Below, piece by piece: positions 30,501 to 41,800 of a stretch of 64,000 bases of DNA; position 1 is the first letter of the stretch; the number at the start of each line of letters is the position of its first letter. Location of the stretch: contig NC_134276.1 of NCBI RefSeq assembly GCF_949628215.1, forward strand, positions 126,914,125-126,978,124, read 5' to 3'. The translations under genes and the position numbers were made by a program. This stretch comes from Phalacrocorax aristotelis (taxonomy: Eukaryota; Chordata; Aves; Suliformes; Phalacrocoracidae). Under the pieces are notes generated by a model. It was given only the letters and a program-made list of their open reading frames with translations, was not told where the DNA came from and did no database searches.

Positions 30501-32935
30501 GTAAGATACAGCCCATTACACAAATGCTGATCCTCTCTACCCTTCACATTATCTGACTTTAGTTTTTGAGATTCTTTTTAGACTCTCCACTTTCCACAAT
30601 TACCTAGAGGGTAAAAAAAAAAATAATGCAGAGCAGGTGCGGGTCATCTACAAAAAGCAGAAAGAGACTAGAAAGATAACCTCATGGGGCTCTGTGCTTT
30701 TGAGTGAAACACACTTACTTCAAGTGTAAAGGAATAAAATGGGTGAGGAACATAGAATTTCTAGAGATGGAAAAGATGTTTCAAAATCTAGAAAATGTCT
30801 AAGATGCTACAGGTAAGAATACTTCTATGGAGAACAGTTCACAAATATCTCCATGGACCACTTGGGGTTTATTTTTGTTTGGTTTTTTGTTTGTTTTTTT
30901 TTTTTTTTTTCAAATTTAGACAAAAATCAAGACACTTCCTAGCATGAATTTATGACACGACCGAAGTTAACCCTTATTCCAGTAGGAAGCCAAACCTTTC
31001 CCTTATTGTGTAATTAGACTTGCTGCCTCTGGGGGTGATTTACATTGTACAGAACAGCAATTTGCTATCTAATCTCTTCCACGTGGGTCAACTCACAGGA
31101 CTTGGCTGTTCCCCTTTTCTTGTAATGCCTTATTTTAATTTCATTCCTCTCACTCACTGAAATCTCCAAATGGAGGTTTACAAAAAGGACAAAATGTCAG
31201 TACATTAGCTATTTCTTTCTGCTTTAGGAAAATAATCAAAGTGTCAGTATTGCTTAGCTCAGCTAAGCCGTGGCTTCTCACATTTTGCCAGCCCTAAATT
31301 GTTCTGTGGTTTCATTCAGGCTTATCTTCATAGCTTAGATTGTGCTGGAGAGAGGTTGGGTACTGCTAAATAGTAGCCAAGCTCAAATCCAGCAGATGGG
31401 CAGATGAAGTGAGCCACAGGGAGAATCACCATAAAAGCTATTGGATTCTTCTATTTAAAAAATTCTAGATGTAGATAAGTAGACACTAACGATGATGACT
31501 GCTCTATTAATTAAAAATATTATGTGATGGATGGCATTCATACCTGCATTTGGGGAAACTTATTCCCTTTGCTGAGACTGCCCATATAAAATTATTCAGT
31601 ACAAAAAGATTGCTCTTTAATTGCATGTATTTTATACAACTAGGTGTTTAAGTAAGAGCTGGCCATGGTATCGGAGTAATGAGGGTAAAAGAAATAGGTT
31701 CCTACTAGGAATAATTAAAGTCTGCACGTTTGCCTCAAAAGAGCTTTGTGATATTACAGAATACCCTACTGCACCCAGTGGGAGTGGATTCTTGGGGAAC
31801 CCATTACTGTGGCTGTGCTGGCATACTTCAACTCTTGGGGACCCGGCTCAAAATTCATCCCAGGCCTCAGCACTTCTCTTTCCTTTCCCTGCTCCTGCAC
31901 CAGGGTCTGCAAGACAATATTTAAAATATCTTCCCATACACACAATACAGGCTTCTCAGGCCCATTTGTGCCACTTCCTCCCTTTTAATTCCTTCCTGAA
32001 AGGAAAATAAATCTTGCCCCACTGCCTCCTCTGTACACCTGCCTATTTCTCAACTGCAGAAGCCTTTACATTCGCAACTGTCCTGAGCGCCTCATCTGTT
32101 CCACAATTCTAAATGAAACCTCCCACTGAGAACCCTTGAGGTACACACTGGCGATGAAGGCTCAGGATTTCTTGCTCCCAGTCTTACAATATACTTTTTG
32201 CCCTGTTCTTCTACTTCCATGGTATCAGGAAGAGGGCTTGGAAGATGTAAAAATTTCTGACAACCATGACTTTTTACTTAAGTTTTGCAAATGGTAACTG
32301 AGGGCAGGTAGCTCAGAGTCTCAAAGAAAGAAGGGTGATGCTCACTCTCTGCTTATTGGCGTGAATCCTGCGCAGTAGCTCCTGAGCCCTTTCCTGTTTC
32401 TCCTCTTCTTGCTCTTCTTTCTTCGGGACCAGGGGTGATGATGCAGTAATAGATACCTCCTGCATTGACAGCTTCTGACTTTTTTCTTGTCTCTTCCCCT
32501 CCCTGGAAAATGAACAAACATACGGATCTAATACAATGAGGAAAGTACTGTAGCACAGATTTCCCTCTCTTCTTGGCCAATTCTAAGTGCATCATCCCTA
32601 CAGCTCAGAAAGTTGCTCATTATTTAACTCAGCCTTCTTAGGAAACTGACTCTGTCATGATTTGAGGTTCCAGAGATTAGAGTCTGGAGCATTTCCAAAA
32701 TATAGCAGGCAGAAGAAATAGTAAGATTTCAGTAAAGCACTTGCATGAGAAGATTTAGGATCTCAGGACTGCCTAAGTAAATAAATGGCATCCCTACAAG
32801 TCACATCTCTGTGACAGTCCAAGCTCAGCAGAAGGAAAATTATGTCTCTGCAGAACTGTCAGCCAAGAATGTTCTTTATTCTTTCATAGCAGAGGAAGTA
32901 TTGTAAGTCCTAGACTTTCAACACAGACTATTCTT

Positions 32936-32966
<31 letters not shown>

Positions 32967-35900
32967 ACTGGCTTTCATGCTGCATTAGACCCTAAAAAGG
33001 CTGATGTGGCCACAGAGTTGATGAAGAAAATGCACAGTGGTGCAAACACACTCCTACTTTGTGAATCAGTGTACATACTGGTAATGGCTGAGGGGAAGCT
33101 AACAGTATCTTTAGCTCATCTTCCCACTAACGATAAACTCTGCCATTGATGTTGGCAACAAAGGAATAAAAGGTTTTAGGAGAGTTTGGAGACAGAGGAA
33201 TAGCATATGTTTCCTTTGGGACCACCATGCCCTTTCCATGCCCCCCTCTCCTCCTTACGTTCTCCATGCTTCTGCCATGGTGTGCCTCTTCTCAGCCATT
33301 TCCTTTCGCAGCTTCACCATTTCCCTCCGGATCTCCTCCTCCTTAGCCTTCAGAGCCTTCCTTCTGTCCTCCTGTGTTTGGAGCTTGGCCTCAGACACAA
33401 CTGATTTCTTCAGGGACTTTTCTTGTCTCTGAAGCTGTAACGCCATCTGACGCCTCATTCTGTTTTCTTTCACCTGGTGGAGAGGAAAACAGCAAAAGTC
33501 AAAGCAGGCACCAAAGGCTGAAGAATTTGAGGTTCATTGTACACTGACAGTGTGGGGCACAATCCTCCTTTCATATGAAGTAAGCAACCATATCCATAGC
33601 TGACAATGACTGGACTGGTTCTGCTCCCAGACCAGCAAAACACTCCAAGAGAGTGAGGTTAAACCAGTATTACTTGATGGGAGCAAACTCAGAACTGACT
33701 GCCATGGCAGCTTTTCCTGACAGTGTTTGGAAAAGGGGAAAACCCGAGCAGACATAGTGACAATTGACTGTGCAAGCTACTGTGAATGGCTAATGTGCAC
33801 ACCAAAATGCAGTAATGTTTCAGCTAAACTGTAGAAGAGTATCCTTGGGTATTTGCCCCCAGGGCAGAGATTATTGCAGGTTGGGAGAGAATACTAGGGA
33901 AGTATCAGCGAGCATTTACTCTAATCCTGTAATCCTCCATCTTATTCCTTTTAACTCTGCTGCCTTGCCTCCTCACCTGCTTGTGTCTGACCTCCATGAT
34001 TATTCGTGGATCTGCAAGTTTTTGTTTTTCCTTGATGTCTTCAAGCCTAAGGCCTTCCACTATCCCACAGTTCACATCTTCACTCTGCAGAAGATGCTGT
34101 AGGTATTCTTGGACAGAAGAACTTTCCAATTCATGTTCCAGATAGCTGCACAAGTCTGAAATGAGGAATTCAGATTATCTCAGGCTAGTCTGAAATGAAT
34201 AAACCCCTCTGTCTCAGATCACAAAGCCTAACGTAATTAAAGGGATCACTTTCCCAGACTGTGAATGCATTTCTGATGAAAGCGGACACACTGACTGCAC
34301 TCCATTTATCCCCAAAGAGTCTTAATCAGTCTCCCATTGAACACACCAGAGCAGTAACAACATTTTATCCATTTTTTTACTGCCTTGTCTCTGAGCATCT
34401 CAAAAGGCTGTATAAATTTGACAGTCCTCACAAATACCCACACACAAAGGAAATAAAGTTTTTCTTCTACAAAGGGAGACATCGGAAATTTATGAGGTGC
34501 ATTTGTGCAGCCCTACAGTAAGCTGCTGTAAGAGCTGGGGGAGAAAAGTCATCACCTCTAATCTTGTTTTTACTAAGCCCACTATCCTGGCCTTAAAGCA
34601 ACTTTTACCTCTCAGTCTGACAAGCCGTGAGGCCTGGCTCCCTTCCCCAGCACATCCTCAGAAAGGAAGCTTTGTTGTGCTCTCACCATCAAACCGCTCG
34701 TACTTCAGAGGGGCTGCAGAAGGCTCTTCCAGGAGGGCAGAGTCAACTTGCTCTTCTCCATCGCTAACCAGCTCCAGCTGCGGTTTGGACTTCATCCAGT
34801 TACTGAGCAGCTCTTGGGCTATCATGAGGAAAGAGACCGATTACTTCACTTGCTTAAAAAATATATGGTAAGTGTAAACTAGCAAGACTCTGTCTCTGGG
34901 ATAATTACATCACATGCTGGGAAGGCTGTCTAAAATGACTGAAAGCTGATCTGCAACAAAAAATGGAATAAGGCTAATAGTTCCCATCTTCTTGGTCTAT
35001 AAAAGAACAGGAAGAGAAGGTGGCAAACTTTTTCCCTGTCACAAATGAATTCTTCTCCACCCCATTTTTTCCTACATGATTCTGTGGACATTTAGATCAC
35101 TTGTGTGATTATTATAGCATTTATCAAGGAGATGAAATTCACATGATGTAATTCATAACTCAGGTAGCTTTCATATGTTTTACCACTGCACTTGCAGACC
35201 CTTAGGTATTTTCTACATGTGAACAGTGAAGGTTGTCAAATACAAAAAGAACCACTGTTCGGACAAAATGTTTGCTTCATGTGTATCAGTACCACAGCTC
35301 CAGGAATAATTGGTGAGTCTAGATTACATATCTGTCAGATGGCAAGCTTCACCAGAGGCAAACAGTACTCAGGATTAAGACTGCAACTACAGGAATGCAC
35401 CCATGATGGATTTGGTACTCCTCAGTGAGCTCAAATGCCCAATGAATAACTGGGTATAAAATCTATCTGTGGACTTTATTTGCGTCTCCACTCTTCTGTA
35501 GAAAAAATGCAAAAATTCCTTTTTCAGAGTTCCTACTCAAAAGCAAGGACAGCTAACATGGCTACTGCCTCAACAAACCACCTGGCCTCGCCATATGGGT
35601 GGCCAAGCTGTTCGTGAAGCAGAACACAGGGCTTTAAACTGCTAGGCATCAGGAGCAGCCCTGCGAGAAGCTAAGCCATCTTGAGCCACCTGTGTGGTGA
35701 GGATGGGCAAAGAGCAGGGATCTCTGCAGCCACCGCACTGCAAGTCATGCCCTGTAAAGGCATGCAGTCGGCAGACAGGAGGAAGCAGCTGCTCCAAATC
35801 TCTAGTTCTAACACAAAAGAAAGATGCTCCCATTGACTCCTGGCATTTTAAGGCAATAAAGTGTTTTTAGAACTTCCTTAGAAAGGACTAGGATTTTGAA

Positions 35901-38711
35901 GAAAACATAAATCTAATGTTTATTGTCCTTCAAATAACTTTTGTTCTCTTTTATAATCTCTCAGGCCAGCTCAGGAACAATGAAATTTATCTGGTAACAG
36001 AAAGAAGAGAGAAAAACAGCTTATCACTTGCGGAAGGGTTACTTCTGTGACAGGGCGATGTGAGCTCATAACTGCAGTAAAAGAGTCCTTGCACTTCTCT
36101 TATCAATACCTTTCCTTGCAAAGTGGACTATGTGTAGTTAATACCATTAAGGATTCTAATAATAGATTCCAGATAAAAGGCTTTCAGCTGAGCTAGGAAC
36201 AATCCTGAGGGATTGATAGCTATAAAAAGGAAAATTCTTAACAGAGAAGGGCAAACAAAAATAATAAAGGAACATGAGGAAAGCAAGCAACTTTTCCACC
36301 AATTGCAAAGACAGCTCCTTTTGAGCCACTATGCTGTATAATGCATTCAGACAGTGCACTGTAAGCAGATAGGTGTACTCAGTGCTATTAGTTGAACCCC
36401 TCACGATTACAAGTGAAAAAGCTGACTTCCTGTATTGCAGTGGATGCTCTTGAGACGTGTCTTTGTTCCATTCTGAAAGGCTCACTTTTGAGTCTTAAAA
36501 GAATGGTTAACTCAGTTTTTTAAAATCCTGTCTCCTATCCGCTTTTACACTGCAGATGTACTTCTAGCACTGATGGGAGATTCCTTCCTTCTCTTTTTTT
36601 TTTTTTTTTAATGTATCACAGTTTTATTTTCAAATTTCCTTAAGCGCTTGTGGTTGCAGGCATTACAAAGGAAATATTTAGTTAGCTAATTAGTAAGGAA
36701 AATTTTGTATGGGAATCAAAGCAAAACCACACAATTATTCATAGATGAGAAAGTTACACAGAGCAACTCCATTTTCACATCTGGCCTGCTACCAAAAATA
36801 TGTCGGGTGATTTCATCCTGTTTCCTATAGCCCACTAACTTGTATTTGACCATACAGAGTGTCTTCAAGGGCAGTATTCAACCTTGTCTTGACCTGAAAT
36901 CCCCAGGAGACAGAGTTTATCCTTCTCTTAGGTATGCTAATTAAGATCTACCTTGAACTCCAGCAATTGATTCTTCTTATGCCTTTCTCCACTAGATGAA
37001 AGACACCATACTGTGAACTGTTTCTTACGGTCTCAAGCTTTGCAAAAGCCTGTTCAGAGCAGAACCACAATGCTGAATCAAGAATAGTTCATTTTAGGCA
37101 GCTTGGGGCAAGCAGTATTTCAGCTCACCTTCCTCAGAGGCCTCATCATGATCCTGCAGCTGTTCCAGAGGTCCCAAACTTGTCACAGGACCACAAGGCC
37201 CCGGTGGACGCCTTGACTTTTGAAGGAAAAAATCTTCAGAGACAGCATACTCAGAGGCTTGGTCCACTCTCTTTAAATTAAAGAAAGGAAAACATTTCTA
37301 AGGATTGCTGGATATTATTTTAAACTTCTATATCCACATTTCTCTTCCAGAAAGAGCAAATATCAGTGGGAATGTAACACAAGACAGCATGGCTGTTATA
37401 AGAAATAGATTTCTTTCAAAACACGTTTTTCTGACAGCTCAATTGACTGGAGAAATTGGACTTAGGAATCATTAAGTAATAAGCATTCATTTGGCAATTA
37501 GTGCCAATCATAGTGATTGGAGAACATGTAGGGAGAATACAAACACCCAGCCCTCACAAGCTGGATGGAGACTTGCTGAGCTAGTCCCCAGCAACCACCA
37601 ACTATGAAATTTGGTACCAGCATTTTGTCACAACCAGGCTGGCCACCGTGTAAATAGTCTTAGTGATTTTTCTGTCCCATATTTGTCTGTCTCTCTGAGG
37701 TGTACACGGTCCTGACGCATCATTGTGTTTTCACGTGTAACACCTGTACCCCAGCCAGACTGTGTTTCTGCAGAATTTCTTCCCTTTGTGCTAGGGCAAC
37801 CACAGCAAGCTGCTGCCAGCAGCCTTGGAAGCTGCACGAGATGGCAGATGCGCCCTCCCACCCGCCATAAGAAGCAGGCTGAGGGTGGGGTGTCCGAGGA
37901 AGTGATACAAAGGGAACTTCACCCTAAAATTAATTTCCCTTGATTTCAGGTGGTTGTAGATGCAGGAAACGGTGCTTTGGGGTAAACCTCTTGAATTACT
38001 TGCCCATACATACAACCTGCAGTACAGCTCAACAGCAAGCTTTGTGTGTGACCCCTGAGTTTTATGCACAGCAACAAGTACCCTACTCTTGAGTCAGTTA
38101 CTGTGCAAGTTACTTCAGCTTGATAACGGTGTTCCAAGTTATCAGAGTCAAACTCTGACTGGAAACGAGATAGAAAAAAACCCCAACCAACCAGTGTTTC
38201 AGCCACCTGACCCTTTTCTTGAACCAGTGTTTAACGCTGCCGTGCTCAGCGCCGTGCACCCGACTGCAGCCCGTCGACCCCATCCACTGGCAAACCGCAC
38301 GGCCGCTGCTGCATTTCCCAGGTCCCACACCTGGGAACGCGGTTTCTGAGCCCGAGCCCGACCCCGCTTTAAAAAACAGTGGGGGGCCCGCGTGTGCAGG
38401 ACCCAGGCCGAGCCGGGCCCAGCCGAGCCAAGCCCAGCCGCCGCTTTCGGCCCGTGGGGCGTGGCCCCGATTGGACAGCGCCCTGCAGGGCGCGCCCCGA
38501 TTGGACAGCGCGCTGCAGGGCGCCCCCTAGCGCTCTCCGGCTCCCCGGCGGGCCCCGTTACCTTCTGTCGGGCCGCGGCGGTGAGCCGCCGCCAGCGGAA
38601 GAGCGGGTACCGGCGCCCCGGGGGGCCCGCGGCCGCGCTGGGCGCCCCGGCGAGCCGCCCGCCCCTCCCCGCGGGGCCCGCAGCGCACCGCGCCGTCAGC
38701 GGCCGCGCCAT
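18505..38711 (-). CDS. CCDC191: CCDC191 (KIAA1407), complete CDS in 17 exons
   Basis: Poorly characterised coiled-coil protein. Exons in transcript order: 38562-38711, 38114-38158, 37129-37270, 34687-34818, 33977-34155, 33259-33473, 32346-32502, 30280-30470, 29240-29489, 27451-27761, 25805-25932, 25147-25229, 23638-23739, 22009-22152, 20675-20827, 20133-20287 and 18505-18637 (TGA). All phases close, giving 889 aa (human about 936). Hallmarks in order are RYPLFRWRRLT, SEYAVSEDF, AQELLSNWM, DPRIIMEVRHKQVKENR, charged helices such as REMVKLRKEMAEKRHTM, and ERATQRAERRRKLEAAKQQ, ending in RRRVAEILPDFQT. Tryptophan motifs recur (HFSAW, ALRAW, CCFLAW, KCLMAW, GFRNW, YFWAW, AFKAW) and resemble SFI1/centrin-binding repeats. 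A centriole-linked role is inference. The second exon is only 45 bases. Introns hold an inverted CR1 piece, a (GT)13 tract and a poly(A)-tailed insertion. Confidence 0.95.
23008..23340 (-). mobile_element. CR1 LINE 3' fragment, inverted
   Basis: Begins on the + strand with the reverse complement of the CR1 tail (ATAGAATCATAGAA), followed by GGTTGGAAGGGACTTTGAAAG and ATCATCTGGTCCAACC, all diagnostic of the CR1 3' end. It is 5'-truncated, as most avian CR1 copies are, and more diverged than the two copies at 51 and 62 kb. It sits in an intron of CCDC191, in the same orientation as that gene. The 5' limit is approximate. Confidence 0.85.
23957..23990. repeat. TA/TG-rich simple repeat
   Basis: Alternating TATA and TGTG units (for example TGTGTGTGTATATATATC) in a CCDC191 intron. 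It is an imperfect microsatellite with no further signal. Confidence 0.7.
30894..30910. repeat. T17 homopolymer tract in T/G-rich stretch
   Basis: Seventeen T bases preceded by GTTTGGTTTTTTGTTTG. On the - strand it reads as poly(A), but there is no AATAAA next to it and no flanking duplication was found, so it is treated as simple sequence. Confidence 0.7.
32941..32966. repeat. (GT)13 microsatellite
   Basis: Thirteen uninterrupted GT units directly after a T7 run, in a CCDC191 intron. The array is probably polymorphic. Confidence 0.97.
36586..36929 (-). mobile_element. poly(A)-tailed retro-insertion flanked by a 10-base direct repeat
   Basis: Read on the - strand, a unit of about 310 bases (36919 to 36610) ends with AATAAA (36628-36623), 13 bases before an A16 tail (36609-36594). 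The same 10 bases, TCCTTCTCTT on the + strand, stand at both sides (36586-36595 and 36920-36929), as expected of a target-site duplication. These are the marks of a reverse-transcribed, polyadenylated RNA. The body has no gene I recognise and may be a 3' UTR copy. It lies in the CCDC191 intron between its third and fourth exons. The repeat is pyrimidine-rich, so chance matching remains possible. Confidence 0.55.
38465..38524. repeat. 30-base tandem duplication carrying ATTGG (NF-Y type) boxes
   Basis: Two 30-base units (38465-38494 and 38495-38524) differ at two bases. Each contains GATTGGACAGCGC and CTGCAGGGCG. Each unit places one inverted CCAAT box, so two NF-Y-type sites sit 30 bases apart. 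The pair is just inside the first CCDC191 intron and about 370-400 bases upstream of the QTRT2 start codon. Confidence 0.9.
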
Positions 38712-38717
38712 GGCAAC
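38704..38717. promoter_or_regulatory. RFX X-box-like palindrome over the CCDC191 start codon
   Basis: CGCGCCATGGCAAC matches 11 of 14 positions of the ideal X-box GTTGCCATGGCAAC, with the right half (RGYAAC type) intact. It overlaps the CCDC191 ATG (38709-38711 on the - strand). RFX sites mark many ciliary and centriolar genes, but they usually lie upstream of the start codon. This is suggestive only. Confidence 0.3.
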
Positions 38718-38870
38718 CCGCCGCCGTCCCCGCGGCGCGTGGCGGAAGGGAGGTGTCTCCCCGCCGGCGCAGGCTGATGATGCCCCGTGAGGCGCTGGGG
38801 GCGGGTACGGGAAGCGGGGAGGCCGCCTCGCGCCCAGCGGCGGTGCGGTAACGGCGCTGCGTGGCGGAGG

Positions 38871-41800
38871 ATGAGGGTGTCGCTGCGCGGAGCGGGGGGC
38901 GGCGGGCGGCTCGGGGTGCTGGCGGGCCTGGGCCGGGGCGGGGCCGCCGCCCTGCCGCTGCCGGGCTGCCTGCTCTACACGCGGACCGGCTCGGCGCCCC
39001 ACCTCACCCGCGACACGCTGCAGGCGGTCGGCGGCGTCCCCGCCGTGGCGCAGCTCGCCCTGCCCGCCATGTGAGTGCCGGGTAGGCGGTGAGGGGTGTC
39101 CCCGGGGGCCAGGCGGGCTTCTCGCTTCCCCCGGGGCGAGGCAAAACGTCGGGGTTGGTCGCCCCGTTGTTGCTTCCCCGTCGGAGGGAGCTGGGGTGGC
39201 TCGGCGGGGAGCAGGGAGAGGGCCGCATAATTTGAGTGTCTTTTGGCCAAATCCTTCGTAGCGACTTCACAGTCGTCTTCCCAGCAGAATAACAGGCTTT
39301 AGAAACAGCCAACTCTCAAATCTAGTTAGGTAAGTGGCGACTGAAAGGAAAGATTAACATCATAAGGCTTGCCAGGAGGTCTTCCCTCCCGAAGTTGTAT
39401 AGTTGTTGAGTGATGCACGTTAGTAAGTCGCAGCGTAGCTTCGTGCTCTTGCTAGCAAGTCAGTGGCAGTGGAGATAAAAGCTCTGCCTTTTTGCCACAA
39501 AATCAGGAGTGCCCCGGTTTGTAAGCTGTGATTCTCGAGCTCTGTGTCTCTGGCATGTAGTACCATCCGTCCCTGCTTTGCTGCCTGATAGCTGGATGGC
39601 AATTATCGGTGCCTAAACCAATCCAAGTTTGGATAACGCATAAGTATGAAAACAGAAGCCTTAGTTATGAAACCACTGCTCTTTCTTGACAGTTGTTTGC
39701 TTAGTTAATGTATTTCTGTATCTGGGTGCAGGGCAGAACTTCACGAGGTCCTGGAAGAATATAAAGAAGGAGCTGCAAAATTTATAGGTAAAGTGTGTGC
39801 GTTTGCTTGCATGTCTGGAGAGATGATACAGGTGGATCCTACTGGTGCATTTTTAGGCAGAAAGATGTAGGTATAGGCTTTCCACATTTAGGTGTTTTCA
39901 TATTCAGTGACAGTAAGGAAGATTTGAAATAGTACGTTGTCGCTAATATGGCCAGAAACCCTTCAAACAGGATACAAAAATACGTAGTTTTGCTTATTTC
40001 TCTTTTTCTGCACCTAGCCTTCTTCTTGGGAGCTTCAGCACTGACCGGGATGGGCTTTGCCCAAAAGCTGGGACTAGAACTGAGAGAGGTTTTATTGTAG
40101 CCCCCAGTCACTGCTGCAAATGAATCTGCAATTTGTGACATCTTTTGATGAGAAGAATTAGAAATTCTCATGAAAATGGCCTTCCCCATACAGCTGTTCA
40201 AATATATTTCCTGAGAGTATCTACGTGCTCAGGCTGGCTGTTTTGATTCTTGTAAAACAGTTGGTTTCATCTAAAGATTTCCAACAGGAGTCTTCGTCCA
40301 GTATGAATAAACAAGCCAAGCATCCCACATCAAATCAGTCTCAGCTGGTGCTCAGTCTCTGCTTCTGAGCTATTCCTGTTCTGAGAAGATGTTAGGGGAA
40401 GGACCCATGTTGGATTTTGTGGGAGCTTTGAGGAACTAAAGAAGCAGATGGAGGGGCTCATTCTTCCCCTGTTCTTTCTTCCTGTCTGTTTAGCAGTCGG
40501 ACTGTACTTGCTCCCTGTCTTCTCCTTCCATTTTTCTGTGTTAAAAGAGTCAGTTTTAGGAATAGACTCATTTTTACTTATGGATAGTCAAATGCAAAAC
40601 AGTCAACGTTGCCATAGCCCTCAGCTACTGCACCATGCCTTTGATCTTCATCAGTCCCTGAAATCCATTTTTGGAGCAGTCCCTGAATGAAATCTTTGTC
40701 TTAACACCTTGGTGATAAGAATGAGTAAAGCAGCAGTTCCTGCGTTTGCGACTGTCCTGGATTTTTCCTCTGGTTGTTTTAACAGATCAGTAAAAGGTTG
40801 ACTGCACACATTACGCAGCCAAAGATTGCTGTTGTCAAGCTCATGTGGCGAAGGAACCTGAATGCACAGTGAATGCGGGGTTAGCCTGTGTTTACATCTT
40901 GGGTGGTTGCTCGGAGATCTGGAGGACAATCAGCCATGTCAACAAGCTTCTCTGCGATGCTTGTTTGTCTGTGTTTCTCAGGCTACACTGGCTACAGGGT
41001 AAGCCCTGTTGAAGTGATGGCATGACTTTAATTTCTGTAATTTACAGACAGTTCTTTGGAATGTAGCATACTTTGCAAGAAAAGAAATCTTTGTCTGAAA
41101 TTTCTTGGAGGCTTCACCAATTTCAGTGACTATCTGAAGGGAAAAACTGTCATTGAGATGTACTATCTAGCTTTCTGACATTTGAAATCTCCAATCTGGC
41201 AGGGATGATAAATTTCTCATTTGTGTAGCTCACCTGTCCTCTCACTGTATGTCGTCCTTCCTTAAAAGTTATAGGCTTGAGGTTGTTGCTCAGTTTAGAT
41301 TGTGTCAAATGTCAGATGTCTCCAGTTATCAGTTGACTTTTGATCAATTGATCAATGGTAAAGTGAGTCAGCTATTGGGTCTGGCAAATGCTAGTAGCAG
41401 GAGTATTAATCAAGAAGAAGCATAAGTAAATCTCAAAGGAGCTACATAGGCTGCAGAATAAAAGGGTATTATTTGATGCTTTGACCTGATGCTGCATCCT
41501 CCTCCCTCCAGCTAGTAAAGCTGGGGAAAAGGTCTGCCACCTGTGGTGCTGAGAGATCAAATGAACAATATTTTCTTTGTTAGAATGGATGTATTTGTGT
41601 TTACGAGAATACCCTGTTCCCTTTTGCAAATTTACAAACCACATCTTTATATTACCTTTGTTTTGGTTCACAGAACTCTACTCTCTGTCTGTCTTTCTGT
41701 CCCCAGGTATGCCAGACACGGTGCTGTACTGCTCCCTTCATGACCCTGTCACTCCCTGTCCATCTGGCTACAACACAAACAAGGTACATTGTAAAGACTT

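Larger units (their letters stand above)
38200..39190. promoter_or_regulatory. bidirectional CpG-island promoter of CCDC191 and QTRT2
   Basis: Dense CpG and very high GC surround two divergent start codons (38,711 on - and 38,871 on +) with only 159 bases between them. Visible elements are an ETS-type CGGAAG (38743-38748), a GC box near 38,797 (GGGGGCGGG) and two inverted CCAAT boxes at 38,470 and 38,500. No TATA box is seen. Both genes are probably driven from this one nucleosome-free region, as head-to-head pairs commonly are. Confidence 0.85.

Noticed and set aside
38199-39002. 267-codon open frame on the - strand across the CCDC191/QTRT2 CpG island
   Set aside because: Its middle part is the true first CCDC191 exon, which ends at the donor at 38,562. 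The rest is GC-rich promoter and intron without stops.
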